Source: Arenimonas sp. (GTDB taxonomy: Bacteria; Pseudomonadota; Gammaproteobacteria; Xanthomonadales; Xanthomonadaceae). From it: 36,663 nt of DNA. The stretch covers positions 1-36,663 of the forward strand of contig JAPLSJ010000021.1 in NCBI GenBank assembly GCA_026398695.1, in the 5' to 3' direction. Shown in pieces: positions 1 through 7,291 of the stretch (positions within the stretch are counted from its first letter, which is position 1; every line of letters begins with the position of its first letter). Under the pieces are notes generated by a model. The model searched no databases. It had not been told where the DNA came from and worked only from the letters and a program-made list of their open reading frames with translations. The position numbers and the translations under genes were made by a program.

Positions 1-469
1 CCACCCCCAGCGCGTTGCGCATCATGGTGATGGGCACCATCGGGATTTCTTCGGGGGCCATGGTGTACAGGCAGCCGACGATGCCCCAGTCGGCTTCGAT
101 GGGCGTGCCCTCCTTCGCCAGCTGGTCGCGGCTGTAGAGGATCGGCACCAGGTACTCGGCCACCGGGGGCTCGAGGCCCTCGAACCAGCGCACCAGCACG
201 GGCAGTTCGTCGCGCGTGCGGGCCTCGTAAGCCGAACGCAGCTGGCCCCGGTTGGCGTCGGTGATCGCGATCACCGAACAGCGCGTGGCCGTCCAGTTGC
301 GATGGGCATGCAGCACGCAGAACGGCGCATAGCCGGGGATCACCCGCACGGGCGCCTCGGCGTTGAGCCGGTCCGTGAACTCGGCGGGGCTGATGCCCTG
401 GATGGCCGTGCGGCGGCCATCGGCCGGGAACAGGCGAACTCGGGCAAACTCGGTCAGTACGATGCTCAT
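1..469 (-). CDS. DUF3228 family protein (partial, 3' end outside window)
   Basis: Reading leftward from an ATG at 469, the frame stays open for 156 codons to the window edge. The protein begins MSIVLTEFARVRLFPADGRR and contains ATRCSVIAITDANR, YLVPILYSRDQLAKEG and DWGIVGCLYTMAPEEIPM. I recognise these as the conserved core of the DUF3228 family, about 190 residues long, so roughly 35 C-terminal residues are missing. The family has no established biochemical function and none is proposed here. There is no signal peptide or membrane segment, so the protein should be cytoplasmic. It is divergent from the gene starting at 573. The family call is from memory of conserved sequence; the reading frame is certain. 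Confidence 0.75.
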   Translation of the reverse strand, partial: MSIVLTEFARVRLFPADGRRTAIQGISPAEFTDRLNAEAPVRVIPGYAPFCVLHAHRNWTATRCSVIAITDANRGQLRSAYEARTRDELPVLVRWFEGLEPPVAEYLVPILYSRDQLAKEGTPIEADWGIVGCLYTMAPEEIPMVPITMMRNALGV

Positions 470-572
470 GCGGGGATTGTGCCGGAGCCGCAGAGGCTTC
501 GGTTTTGGCTGGCCCCGGGGACGGGGTTTGCCCGTTCACCCAGCAACACCCACCCCGGCCAGGCCTGACCCC

Positions 573-1337
573 ATGCGCTACCGCCGCCTGATCGACCAGC
601 TCCGCCAGCAGCGCTGGATGGCCATCGGCATTGACCTGGTGATCGTGGTCGTTGGCGTCTTCATCGGCATCCAGGTGGCCAACTGGAACCAGTCCCTCGC
701 CGACGAACGGCTGGGCCGGGCCTATGCCGAACGGCTGGGCGCCGACCTCGAGCGCGACCTGGCCTCGCGGCGCGTGCTGGTCGCCTACTACCGCGCGGTG
801 CTGGACAGCGTCGAACGCACGGACGCGCTGCTGGCCGAGCCGGCGTCCGACCCCAAGGCCCTGGTGATCGCCGCCTACCGGGCCAGCGAGCTCAACTACC
901 GGGCCGCGTCGCGGGCCACCTGGGACGAGATCGTTTCCTCCGGCGACACCGGCCTGCTGCCGCGCGACGTGGGCCGGACTGCCGCCGACTACTTCGCCCT
1001 GGATTCCGCCAGGACCTCGGTGGACCTGCTGGGCGCATCGGGCTACCGCCAGCACGTCCGCTCCATCATCCCCCTGTCGGTGCAGAAGGCCCTGCGTGCC
1101 GGCTGCAGCGACGTGCGCGACGAGGGCCAGGACATCACCGGCTTCATGCCGGACTGCCAGCTCGACGTCGCCCCCGAAACCCTCCTGGCCACGGCGGCCG
1201 CCCTGCGCGCCGAGCCGGGCGTGCAGGCCAGCCTGCGATTCCAGTATTCAGAGGTGTTTTCCGCGCACGCCAACATCACCGGCGACGCCATCGCGATCGA
1301 GCGCGCGCTGGCCGCACTCGGCCGCCCGCGGCAATAA
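573..1337 (+). CDS. Membrane-anchored DUF6090-like protein, paralog 1
   Basis: A 254-residue protein. After a short basic N-terminus (MRYRRLIDQLRQQRW) comes one hydrophobic helix at about residues 17-38, ending in IGIQVANWN. The rest is a soluble, mostly helical domain containing DLERDLASRR. A hydrophobic helix followed by a QxxNWN-like motif is what I associate with DUF6090-type proteins of unknown function. The frame is open further upstream, to 363, but that part lies antisense to the DUF3228 gene. The ATG at 573 fits the start of its tandem paralog at 1371. No clear Shine-Dalgarno sequence precedes it. The last third (residues 150-250) carries two cysteines, possibly a disulfide if exported. 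Topology and function are inferred. Confidence 0.7.
   Translation: MRYRRLIDQLRQQRWMAIGIDLVIVVVGVFIGIQVANWNQSLADERLGRAYAERLGADLERDLASRRVLVAYYRAVLDSVERTDALLAEPASDPKALVIAAYRASELNYRAASRATWDEIVSSGDTGLLPRDVGRTAADYFALDSARTSVDLLGASGYRQHVRSIIPLSVQKALRAGCSDVRDEGQDITGFMPDCQLDVAPETLLATAAALRAEPGVQASLRFQYSEVFSAHANITGDAIAIERALAALGRPRQ
618..689 (+). repeat. Near-identical anchor segment, copy 1 (within paralog 1)
   Basis: These 72 bp encode the transmembrane anchor of paralog 1. They differ from 1416-1487 in paralog 2 at only six positions, and the last 36 bp are identical. The downstream coding sequences of the two genes are far more diverged. The feature marks a direct DNA repeat inside coding sequence. 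Confidence 0.85.
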
Positions 1338-1338
1338 C

Positions 1339-1358
1339 GGGGTCAGGTTCACTTCTTT
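1339..1358 (+). repeat. GGGGTCAGG-type short repeat, copy 1
   Basis: GGGGTCAGGTTCACTTCTTT starts directly after the stop codon of paralog 1. Related copies occur at 2150-2173 (same orientation) and 2187-2210 (inverted). Elements starting GGGGTCAG are, from memory, widespread in Xanthomonadaceae and often found with REP-associated transposase-type sequences; no such transposase is present here. Confidence 0.7.
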
Positions 1359-1370
1359 CCGGAGACCACC

Positions 1371-2162
1371 ATGCTGCTGCGCCGCCTCACCCTGCACGTG
1401 CGCGAACAGAACTGGACCGCCATCGGCATCGACTTCGTGATCGTGGTCGTCGGCGTCTTCATCGGCATCCAGGTGGCCAACTGGAACGACGACCGCGCCA
1501 CCGCCCGCAAGGCCCGCGACTTCACCGAGCGCCTGCGCGCCGACCTGCTGGACGAAGCCTGGGGGTACGAGATGCAGGTCGGTTACTACACCGACGTGCT
1601 GGACAACGCCAAGCGTGCCGCCGACGCGCTGGAAGGCGATGCGCCGCTGTCCGACGAAGCCCTGCTTGTGGCCGCCTACCGGGCCACGCAGTACAACGGC
1701 AACACGCGCCGCCGCGCCACCTATGACGAGCTGGTATCCACCGGCGAGCTGGGCCTGGTCCTCGACCCGGCGATGCGCCAGCTGGCGCACGAGGTGTACA
1801 ACTCGGCGCAGTTCGACATCATTGTGAACGAGGGCGTCAACTCGGCCTATCGAAAGGCGTTTCGCATGACACTGCCGCACGGCGTGCAGCGTGAGGTGGC
1901 CAGCGCCTGCGGCGACAAGCTGGTGCAGCCGGGCGACTTCGCATCGGTGGACGATTCACTGGACTACCCCTGCACCACGGGCCTCTCGCCCGCGCAGCTG
2001 GCCGACGCCGTGGCCCGCCTTCGCACCAACCCGGACCTGCTGCCGCTGCTGCGCCTGCGACTGCTCGACGTGGAAACCAGCCTCTCCAACTTCACCAGCC
2101 TCAACCCCGGCAGCCGCGAGGCCTTGGCCGAGCTGGTCCGGGCCAAAACGGGGTCAGGCTGA
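1371..2162 (+). CDS. Membrane-anchored DUF6090-like protein, paralog 2
   Basis: A 263-residue tandem paralog of the preceding gene. A short amphipathic N-terminus leads into one membrane helix at about residues 19-39, ending IGIQVANWND. A helical soluble domain with TERLRADLLDEAWGYEMQ and a C-terminal region with two cysteines follow. GGAG lies 7-10 bp before the ATG, so unlike its neighbour this gene has a recognisable ribosome-binding site. The final codons (GSG, stop) are made from the GGGGTCAGG-type repeat at 2150, so the element supplies the C-terminus. The repeat also lies upstream at 1339, leaving the gene flanked on both sides. Function is unknown; a small envelope-associated protein is the most that can be said. 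Confidence 0.72.
   Translation: MLLRRLTLHVREQNWTAIGIDFVIVVVGVFIGIQVANWNDDRATARKARDFTERLRADLLDEAWGYEMQVGYYTDVLDNAKRAADALEGDAPLSDEALLVAAYRATQYNGNTRRRATYDELVSTGELGLVLDPAMRQLAHEVYNSAQFDIIVNEGVNSAYRKAFRMTLPHGVQREVASACGDKLVQPGDFASVDDSLDYPCTTGLSPAQLADAVARLRTNPDLLPLLRLRLLDVETSLSNFTSLNPGSREALAELVRAKTGSG
1416..1487 (+). repeat. Near-identical anchor segment, copy 2 (within paralog 2)
   Basis: Partner of the 72-bp segment at 618-689, with 66 of 72 positions identical by eye. It encodes the anchor helix of paralog 2. Confidence 0.85.
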
Positions 2163-2210
2163 CTTCTTTTCACCAACCGTTGGTAAGTGAAAAGAAGTGA
2201 ACCCGACTCC
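2150..2210. repeat. Imperfect inverted pair of GGGGTCAGG-type elements (hairpin)
   Basis: The 24-bp arms 2150-2173 and 2187-2210 are inverted copies with four mismatches. The inner 12 bp (ACTTCTTTTCAC / GTGAAAAGAAGT) pair perfectly. The loop contains its own 6-bp palindrome around 2178 (ACCAAC/GTTGGT). The left arm overlaps the stop codon of paralog 2. There is no T-run typical of a strong intrinsic terminator, although the hairpin could still stop transcription or protect the 3' end. It resembles a REP-type doublet. Confidence 0.75.
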
Positions 2211-2221
2211 ACTCCATCCTT

Positions 2222-2244
2222 TTATCGCGACAAAGAGATATATT
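2222..2244 (+). promoter_or_regulatory. AT-rich control block upstream of metF
   Basis: This is an AT-rich island in a very GC-rich region. It contains TTTATC and GATATA as near-perfect inverted half-sites (TATC, 10 bp, GATA). It also contains TATATT at 2239-2244, a 5/6 match to a -10 box, about 30 bp before the metF ATG. The overlap of palindrome and -10 would suit a repressor site. ArsR-type SahR regulators control methionine-cycle genes in some proteobacteria, but I cannot confirm that this motif is theirs. Confidence 0.35.
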
Positions 2245-2274
2245 GGGCGCCAGGCCACCGCACCCCACCCCGCC

Positions 2275-3099
2275 ATGACCCACTTCAGCTTCGAGTTCTA
2301 CCCGCCAAAGACCGACGAACAGCGCGCCCAGCTCGACCGCACCGTCGGCAAGCTCAAGCGCTACCAGCCGGTCTTCACCTCGGTGACCTTCGGCGCCGGT
2401 GGTTCGACCCTGAGCTACACCGCCGAAACCGTGCGCCACCTGCGCGACGACCACGGCCTCAACGGCGTGCCGCACCTGAGCTGCGTGGGCGGCACCCGCG
2501 AAGAGATCCGCCAGCTGCTGGCCGACTACCGCGCCCAGGGCTGCGACCGCATCGTGGCGCTGCGCGGCGACCTGCCCTCGGGCATGGCGCGCGCCGGCGA
2601 CCTGCACTACGCGTCCGACCTGGTGCGCTTCATCCGCGCCGAGCACGGCGACCACTTCCACATCGAAGTGGGCTGCTACCCCGAAACCCACCCGCAGTCG
2701 GAAGACGCCCTGGCCGACATCCGCCACTTCAAGACCAAGGTGGACGCGGGCGCCAACAGCGCCATCACCCAGTACTTCTTCAACGCCGACGCCTACTTCC
2801 GCTTCGTGGACGACATCCGCAGGGCCGGCATCGCCATCCCGGTGATCCCGGGCATCATGCCGATCTCGAATTTCAGCCAGCTCAAGCGCTTCTCGGAAGC
2901 CTGCGGCGCTGAGATCCCGCGCTGGATCGGCAAGCGCATGCAGGCCTACGGCGACGACGCCGACAGCGTGCGCGAGTTTGCCGCCGACATCGTGGCCGGC
3001 ATGTGCCGCCGCCTGGTGGACGCCGGCGTGCCCGAGCTGCATTTCTACACGCTGAACCTGGCCAAGCCGACCGAAGCGGTGATCGCCCGCCTGGGCTGA
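2275..3099 (+). CDS. metF: Methylenetetrahydrofolate reductase
   Basis: A 274-residue cytoplasmic flavoprotein that reduces 5,10-methylene-THF to 5-methyl-THF, the methyl donor for methionine synthase. The sequence shows the family's TIM-barrel landmarks: FEFYPPK near the N-terminus, VTFGAGGS, RIVALRGDLP, EVGCYPETHP, KVDAGANSAITQYFFN and PVIPGIMPI, and ends with the typical FYTLNLAKPTEAV. The ATG at 2275 gives the MTHFSFEFYPP start usual for the family. The open frame runs back to 2197, but through the AT-rich block and repeat. No good Shine-Dalgarno is visible. metF often follows ahcY in related bacteria (from memory); here the DUF6090-like pair occupies that place. Confidence 0.96.
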   Translation: MTHFSFEFYPPKTDEQRAQLDRTVGKLKRYQPVFTSVTFGAGGSTLSYTAETVRHLRDDHGLNGVPHLSCVGGTREEIRQLLADYRAQGCDRIVALRGDLPSGMARAGDLHYASDLVRFIRAEHGDHFHIEVGCYPETHPQSEDALADIRHFKTKVDAGANSAITQYFFNADAYFRFVDDIRRAGIAIPVIPGIMPISNFSQLKRFSEACGAEIPRWIGKRMQAYGDDADSVREFAADIVAGMCRRLVDAGVPELHFYTLNLAKPTEAVIARLG

Positions 3100-3120
3100 A
3101 CATCGCGCTAGGCTGCGCCG

Positions 3121-3702
3121 ATGCCACGTGCCCTGCCCGCCCTGCTTGCCTGCCTGTGCGCCGCCCTGGCGCTGCCCGCGCCCGCCGCGGCGCAGGTGCG
3201 GCGCTGCGTGGACGCCCAGGGCAACAGCGTGTTCACCGACCGGTCCTGCGCCTCGGTGGACGCCGCCCCGCGCGAAACGCCCGCCCCCGCCCCCGAAGCC
3301 GGCACCTACACCCCCGGCTTCGCCCGCCGCGGCTGCGCCCGCACCCCCGACCAGCTGCTGGCCGGCGTGCGCGGCGCGCTGGAAGCCCACGACGTGAACC
3401 GCCTCGCCAACTTCTACCACTGGCCCGGCACCGGCAACGGAGCCGCCAAAGGCCTGATGGACGCGCTGGAAGCCGTGGCCGCCCGGCCCTTGGTGGCGGT
3501 GTCGCTGGTGCGGCCCACGGCCTTCGACGACGGCGACAGCGACGCGCCCTTGCCAGACCCCACCGAAACGCCTGCCCCGGACACCCAGCCCGCCCCCACC
3601 GCCCTGCGCGTGGACCAGATGGCCGGCCCCGGCGACGTGTCCAGCCGCAGCACCCTCTTCGCCCTGCGCCAGCACGCCGGCTGCTGGTGGGTGGAGTTCT
3701 GA
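3121..3702 (+). CDS. Secreted DUF4124 domain protein
   Basis: A 193-residue protein with a clear signal peptide (MPRALPALLACLCAALALPA, cleavage likely after AAA near residue 24). A short DUF4124-type module follows: VRRCVDAQGNSVFTDRSC. This cysteine-containing motif is common in exported proteins of Xanthomonadaceae and has no known activity. The remainder has a Pro/Ala-rich linker, a middle region (CARTPDQLLAGVRGALEAHD) and ends HAGCWWVEF. It starts 21 bp after metF. A TAGGCT hexamer at 3109-3114 lies six bases before the ATG, so a leaderless transcript is possible. The protein should be periplasmic; its function is unknown. Confidence 0.8.
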   Translation: MPRALPALLACLCAALALPAPAAAQVRRCVDAQGNSVFTDRSCASVDAAPRETPAPAPEAGTYTPGFARRGCARTPDQLLAGVRGALEAHDVNRLANFYHWPGTGNGAAKGLMDALEAVAARPLVAVSLVRPTAFDDGDSDAPLPDPTETPAPDTQPAPTALRVDQMAGPGDVSSRSTLFALRQHAGCWWVEF

Positions 3703-3757
3703 AGCCACGCCCCGCGCCGAACGGATAAACTGCGCGCCTGTCCGCAGGAGTTCCCCC

Positions 3758-4675
3758 ATGTCGCAGCAATACCCCGCCCACATCTGGCACAACGGCGTGA
3801 TCAAGCCGTGGGCCGAAGCCACCGTGCACGTGATGGCGCATGGCCTGCACTACGGCTCGTCGGTGTTCGAGGGCATCCGCAGCTACGCCACGCCCGACGG
3901 CCAGGCCATCTTCCGCCTCACCGACCACCTCAAGCGCCTGTACGCGTCGGCCAAGATCTACGACATGTACATGCCCTACGACGTGCCCACCCTGGCCCAG
4001 GCCTGCCGCGACGTCATCACCGCCAACGGCCTGGAAAAAGCCTACCTGCGCCCGATCGCGTACCGCGGCCTGGGCGGCTTCGGCCTGTCGGCCGACACGC
4101 CCACCGACCTGGCCATCGCCGCCTGGCACATGGGCCCGTACCTGGGCCCCGACGTGCTGGAAGCCGGCATCGATGCCTGCGTGTCGAGCTGGCAGCGCTT
4201 CGCGCCCAACACCATTCCGGCGGGCGCCAAGGCCGGCGGCAATTACCTCAGCGGCCAGCTGGTGGCGCGCGAGGCGCGCCGCCTGGGCTTCGGCGAAGGC
4301 ATCGCGCTGGCCTCCACCGGCCTGCTCAGCGAGGGCGCCGGCGAGAACCTGTTCCTGGTGATGGACGGCCAGCTGCACACCACGCCCATCAGCGCCGCGC
4401 TGCTCAACGGCATCACCCGCAACTCGATCATCACCCTGGCCAAGGCCAACGGCATCGAGTGCGTGGAGCGCGACATCCCGCGCGAATACCTCTACCTGTG
4501 CGATGAGCTCTTCATGTGCGGCACCGCCGCCGAGATCACGCCCATCCGCTCGGTGGACGGCCGCCAGGTCGGCGCAGGCAAGCCCGGCCCGGTGACGCGC
4601 CGCGTGCAGGACCTGTTCTTCGGCCTGTTCGACGGCCGCACGCCCGACACCCACGGCTGGCTCGAAAAGGTCTGA
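3758..4675 (+). CDS. ilvE: Branched-chain amino acid aminotransferase
   Basis: A 305-residue PLP-dependent transaminase (class IV fold) catalysing the last step of valine, leucine and isoleucine synthesis. Landmarks are HGLHYGSSVFEGIRSY near residue 30, LRPIAYRGLGG, the PLP-binding lysine K158 in PAGAKAGGNYL, EGAGENLF near 193 and CGTAAEITPI near 252. Length and lysine position match the E. coli enzyme. GCAGGAG precedes the ATG at a good distance, and TAAACT at 3725-3730 is a possible -10 box. The gene stands alone, with a REP-like hairpin just after its stop codon. Confidence 0.96.
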   Translation: MSQQYPAHIWHNGVIKPWAEATVHVMAHGLHYGSSVFEGIRSYATPDGQAIFRLTDHLKRLYASAKIYDMYMPYDVPTLAQACRDVITANGLEKAYLRPIAYRGLGGFGLSADTPTDLAIAAWHMGPYLGPDVLEAGIDACVSSWQRFAPNTIPAGAKAGGNYLSGQLVAREARRLGFGEGIALASTGLLSEGAGENLFLVMDGQLHTTPISAALLNGITRNSIITLAKANGIECVERDIPREYLYLCDELFMCGTAAEITPIRSVDGRQVGAGKPGPVTRRVQDLFFGLFDGRTPDTHGWLEKV

Positions 4676-4680
4676 CCAAC

Positions 4681-4749
4681 CCTGTGGGAGGGACTTCAGT
4701 CCCGATGCTTTTCGGCGAGAGGCATCGGGACTGAAGTCCCTCCCACAGG
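4681..4749. repeat. REP-like palindrome (28-bp perfect stem) between convergent genes
   Basis: Positions 4681-4708 and 4722-4749 form a perfect 28-bp inverted repeat around a 13-base loop. The arm contains GTGGGAGGGACTTCAGTCCC, itself holding the inner palindrome GGGACT/AGTCCC. Repeats starting GTGGGAG with a central CTTCAG are common extragenic elements in Xanthomonas, Stenotrophomonas and Pseudomonas (from memory). It separates ilvE from the convergent sensor kinase gene and may act as a bidirectional terminator or 3'-end stabiliser, although neither side has a strong T-run. Confidence 0.85.
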
Positions 4750-4750
4750 C

Positions 4751-6031
4751 TCAGGGCTGGAAGCGCAGGATCGCCACGGCGCCCTGCTCGGGCCGCGGCG
4801 CGATGGACACGTGCCAGTCGTAGAGTTCGCACAGGCGGCGCACGATCGACAGGCCGATGCCGCCGCCCACGGTGCCGCCGGCACCCGAGCCGCGGTAGCC
4901 GCGCTCGAACAGGCGCGCGGCGTCTTCTTCGCTCAGGCCGGGGCCGGTGTCTTCGATGCGCACCTGGTGCGCCTCGACCACGATCCGCACTTCGCCCTGG
5001 TTGGTGTACTTGCAGGCATTGCCGATCAGGTTGCCCAGGGCCACGGCCAGCACGGCATCGGGCGCCTCGGCGATCGCATCCGGGTCGCCTTGCACGATCA
5101 CTTCGATCGGCTTGCCGCCCAGCTGGGTACGGCTGGCGTCTGCCAGCTGGTGGCACAGGCGCAGCAGCGGCGTGTGGCCGGTGCCGCGCTCGTTGCGCGA
5201 CAGCAGCAGCAGCGCGGTGGTGAGGTCGGTGGACTGCACCGCCGCACGCTCGATGCGCAGCAGGCGCTGGCGCGTTTTCTCGGGAAGATCAGGATTCGCC
5301 AGCAGCAGCTCGGTGGCGCCGCGGATCACCGCCAGCGGCGTGCGCAGCTCGTGGCTGACGTCGGAATTGAACTCGCGGTCGCGCTTCACCAGCGCCGTCA
5401 TCTGCTCGGCGTAGTCGTCCAGCACCGCGGCCAGCTGGCCCACTTCGTCGTTGGCGAAATGCGGCGCCAGCTTCTGCGGCTTGTCGCTGCCGGCCATGCC
5501 CCGCATGCGGTGGGCCAGCTCGGTGAGCGGGCTGATCACGCGCTTGGACGACCACACGCCGATCACCAGCGACATCACCGAGAACAGCAGCACCACGCCG
5601 ATCAGCGCATACATCAGCTGCTGCTGGCTGGCGCGCTCCTGGGTGATGTCGTAGCGCAGGAAGAACCAGTGGCCGTCGTCCTTCTTCACCGCCAGCTTGT
5701 AGGTGCGCTGGCGGCCCTTGGTGTCTTCCTCGCTCACTTCGTGCACGCCGTCGGGCAGGTCGCGCCACTGGAACGGCACGTTGCCGAAGCGGCGCTCGCT
5801 GTAGACGATGCCGGTGATCTTCTGGAACGGCAGGCCGCCCGAGCCTTCGGGGTCCTTGTAGAACTCGTCGGCGAAATCCTCGACGTTCTGGAACAGCGCC
5901 TCGCCGATCAGCTGGTCCTCCAGCCGCTCGCGCAGCAGCACCGTGGCCGTGGCGAACAGCGCCGTCAGCCCGAAGCCGAGCAGGAAGAAGGAAAGGATGA
6001 TCCGGCTGCGAAGCCTACGCCGGTAGCGCAT
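4751..6031 (-). CDS. Sensor histidine kinase
   Basis: A 426-residue inner-membrane kinase. Membrane helix 1 is at about 10-32, a periplasmic sensor region at about 33-138, and helix 2 at about 139-161. A HAMP linker follows. The HisKA motif FNSDVSHELRTPLAVIRG has the phosphorylated His at 227. The ATPase domain has the N box (N334, N338), the G1 motif EDTGPGL at 360-366 and the G2 motif GGGIGLSI at 389-396. The gene starts five bases after the stop of its regulator, so the two form one operon. The periplasmic domain holds several acidic residues (EDFADEF, EVSEEDTKG), which could bind a cation. A ColS-like role is possible but unproven. Confidence 0.93.
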   Translation of the reverse strand: MRYRRRLRSRIILSFFLLGFGLTALFATATVLLRERLEDQLIGEALFQNVEDFADEFYKDPEGSGGLPFQKITGIVYSERRFGNVPFQWRDLPDGVHEVSEEDTKGRQRTYKLAVKKDDGHWFFLRYDITQERASQQQLMYALIGVVLLFSVMSLVIGVWSSKRVISPLTELAHRMRGMAGSDKPQKLAPHFANDEVGQLAAVLDDYAEQMTALVKRDREFNSDVSHELRTPLAVIRGATELLLANPDLPEKTRQRLLRIERAAVQSTDLTTALLLLSRNERGTGHTPLLRLCHQLADASRTQLGGKPIEVIVQGDPDAIAEAPDAVLAVALGNLIGNACKYTNQGEVRIVVEAHQVRIEDTGPGLSEEDAARLFERGYRGSGAGGTVGGGIGLSIVRRLCELYDWHVSIAPRPEQGAVAILRFQP

Positions 6032-6036
6032 CGGGC

Positions 6037-6717
6037 TCAGCTCGCTTCAGGATCGGCAATCCGGTAGCCGATGCCGTGACGGGTCTGGATCAGCGCCTTG
6101 TCGAACGGCTTGTCCACCGCGGCGCGCAGGCCGTGGATGTGCACGCGCAGCGAATCGCTGTCGGGCAATTCTTCGCCCCAGACGCGGGTCTCGAGCTCCT
6201 GGCGCGTCACCACCGACGGCGACGCCTCCATCAGCGACTGCAGGATCTTGAGCGCGGTGGGGTTGAGCTGCAGCAGCTTGCCGCCGCGGCGCACTTCCAG
6301 CGTGTCGAGGTTGTATTCCAGGTCGGCCACCAGCAGCACGCGCGGCTGGGCGGCCTTGCCGCGCCGGGCCAGCACGGCCAGGCGGGCTTCCACTTCCTGC
6401 AGCGCGAAGGGCTTCACCAGGTAGTCGTCGGCGCCCGACTCGAAGCCTTCCAGCTTGTTGTCCAGCGAATCGCGCGCGGTGAGCATCAGCACGGGCGTCT
6501 GCTTGCGGCCTTCCTGGCGCAGCTTGCGGCACACTTCCAGGCCGTCCATGCCCGGCAGGTTGAGGTCGAGCACGATGGCGTCGAAGTCGTTCACCACCGC
6601 CAGGTGCAGGCCGGTGACGCCGTCGGCCGCGTAGTCCACCGTGTGGCCGCGGTCCTCGAGGTAATCGCCGAGGTTGGCGGCGATGTCGCGGTTGTCTTCG
6701 ACCACCAGGATGCGCAC
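6037..6717 (-). CDS. OmpR-family response regulator
   Basis: A 226-residue two-domain regulator. The receiver domain (1-115) has the acidic pair E7/D8, phosphoacceptor D51 in LDLNLPGMDG, T80 and K102 in the usual places. The C-terminal winged-helix DNA-binding domain includes LNPTALKILQSLM, VWGEELPDSDSLRVHIHGLR and IQTRHGIGYRI. It is the cognate partner of the downstream kinase and lies three bases after a small secreted protein gene. The order secreted protein, regulator, kinase suggests co-expression and possibly a link between the exported protein and the sensor. Which genes it controls cannot be read from the window. Confidence 0.95.
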   Translation of the reverse strand: MRILVVEDNRDIAANLGDYLEDRGHTVDYAADGVTGLHLAVVNDFDAIVLDLNLPGMDGLEVCRKLRQEGRKQTPVLMLTARDSLDNKLEGFESGADDYLVKPFALQEVEARLAVLARRGKAAQPRVLLVADLEYNLDTLEVRRGGKLLQLNPTALKILQSLMEASPSVVTRQELETRVWGEELPDSDSLRVHIHGLRAAVDKPFDKALIQTRHGIGYRIADPEAS

Positions 6718-6720
6718 GGG

Positions 6721-7179
6721 TCAGTCCCTCAGCGGAACGAGGCCGCGGCGCGATTGGGCGAGGGCTTCCTGGTCCTTCTCGCGGCGGCGGGTGCGCTCGG
6801 CCACCGTGGTGCAGGTGGTCACCCGGCGGTTGCTGCCGGTGGCCGCTTCGCGCGTGCACACCTTGCGGCTGTCGGCGGCGGCCTGGGTCAGGATGGTGTT
6901 GATGATTTCCTGGTTGTTGTAGAGGTCGACCTTCTGGTCGGCGCTCAGCGCCTCGGGCGTCTTGCCGCCCTCCAGCAGCGCCGAGATGCGCTCGAGCGAG
7001 GCTTTCACCCGGCCGCGGTCGGCGGACGAGATTTCGACGTAGGTGTCGCCGTCGGCGAGATCCTTCTCGATCTGGGTGCGCTGCCCGGAGAAGTCGTCGG
7101 CGTCGACGGCCACGGGGGCATCGGCGAACACCATCGGCGCGGCAGCCAGCGTGAGTACGAATACGAAGGTCTTGAACAA
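6721..7179 (-). CDS. Small secreted protein upstream of the two-component system
   Basis: A 152-residue protein with a signal peptide (MFKTFVFVLTLAAAPMVFA, cleavage near residue 19). A mostly helical, charged mature part contains KASLERISALLEGGKTPEAL. Two cysteines (RKVCTREAATGSNRRVTTC) could form a disulfide in the periplasm. The C-terminus is strongly basic and charged. I do not recognise a named family. It is the first gene of the operon with the response regulator and kinase, separated from the regulator by three bases, so an accessory or sensory role is a fair guess but only inference. Confidence 0.8.
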   Translation of the reverse strand: MFKTFVFVLTLAAAPMVFADAPVAVDADDFSGQRTQIEKDLADGDTYVEISSADRGRVKASLERISALLEGGKTPEALSADQKVDLYNNQEIINTILTQAAADSRKVCTREAATGSNRRVTTCTTVAERTRRREKDQEALAQSRRGLVPLRD

Positions 7180-7249
7180 GGCCGTGATCCTGATGTGGGT
7201 TGTGCGTCAAGGATTCTGACAGAGGCCGGGGCAATGCACACCCGGCAAG

Positions 7250-7291
7250 AAAAAGGCCCGGGGACGCCTCTTCAAAGCGCCTGCCCGGGCC
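7250..7291 (-). terminator. Intrinsic terminator after rimK / small RNA
   Basis: Read leftward, GGCCCGGG (7291-7284) pairs with CCCGGGCC (7262-7255), with further GCG/CGC pairing inside. Five T residues follow (7254-7250). The orientation fits the rimB-rimK transcript and the candidate RNA, and it protects the next leftward gene at 7179 from read-through. Confidence 0.85.

Noticed and set aside
2170-3822. Long leftward open frame (550 codons) over metF and the DUF4124 gene
   Set aside because: It is antisense to well-supported genes and has low-complexity Gly/Ala/His/Val composition without recognisable motifs.
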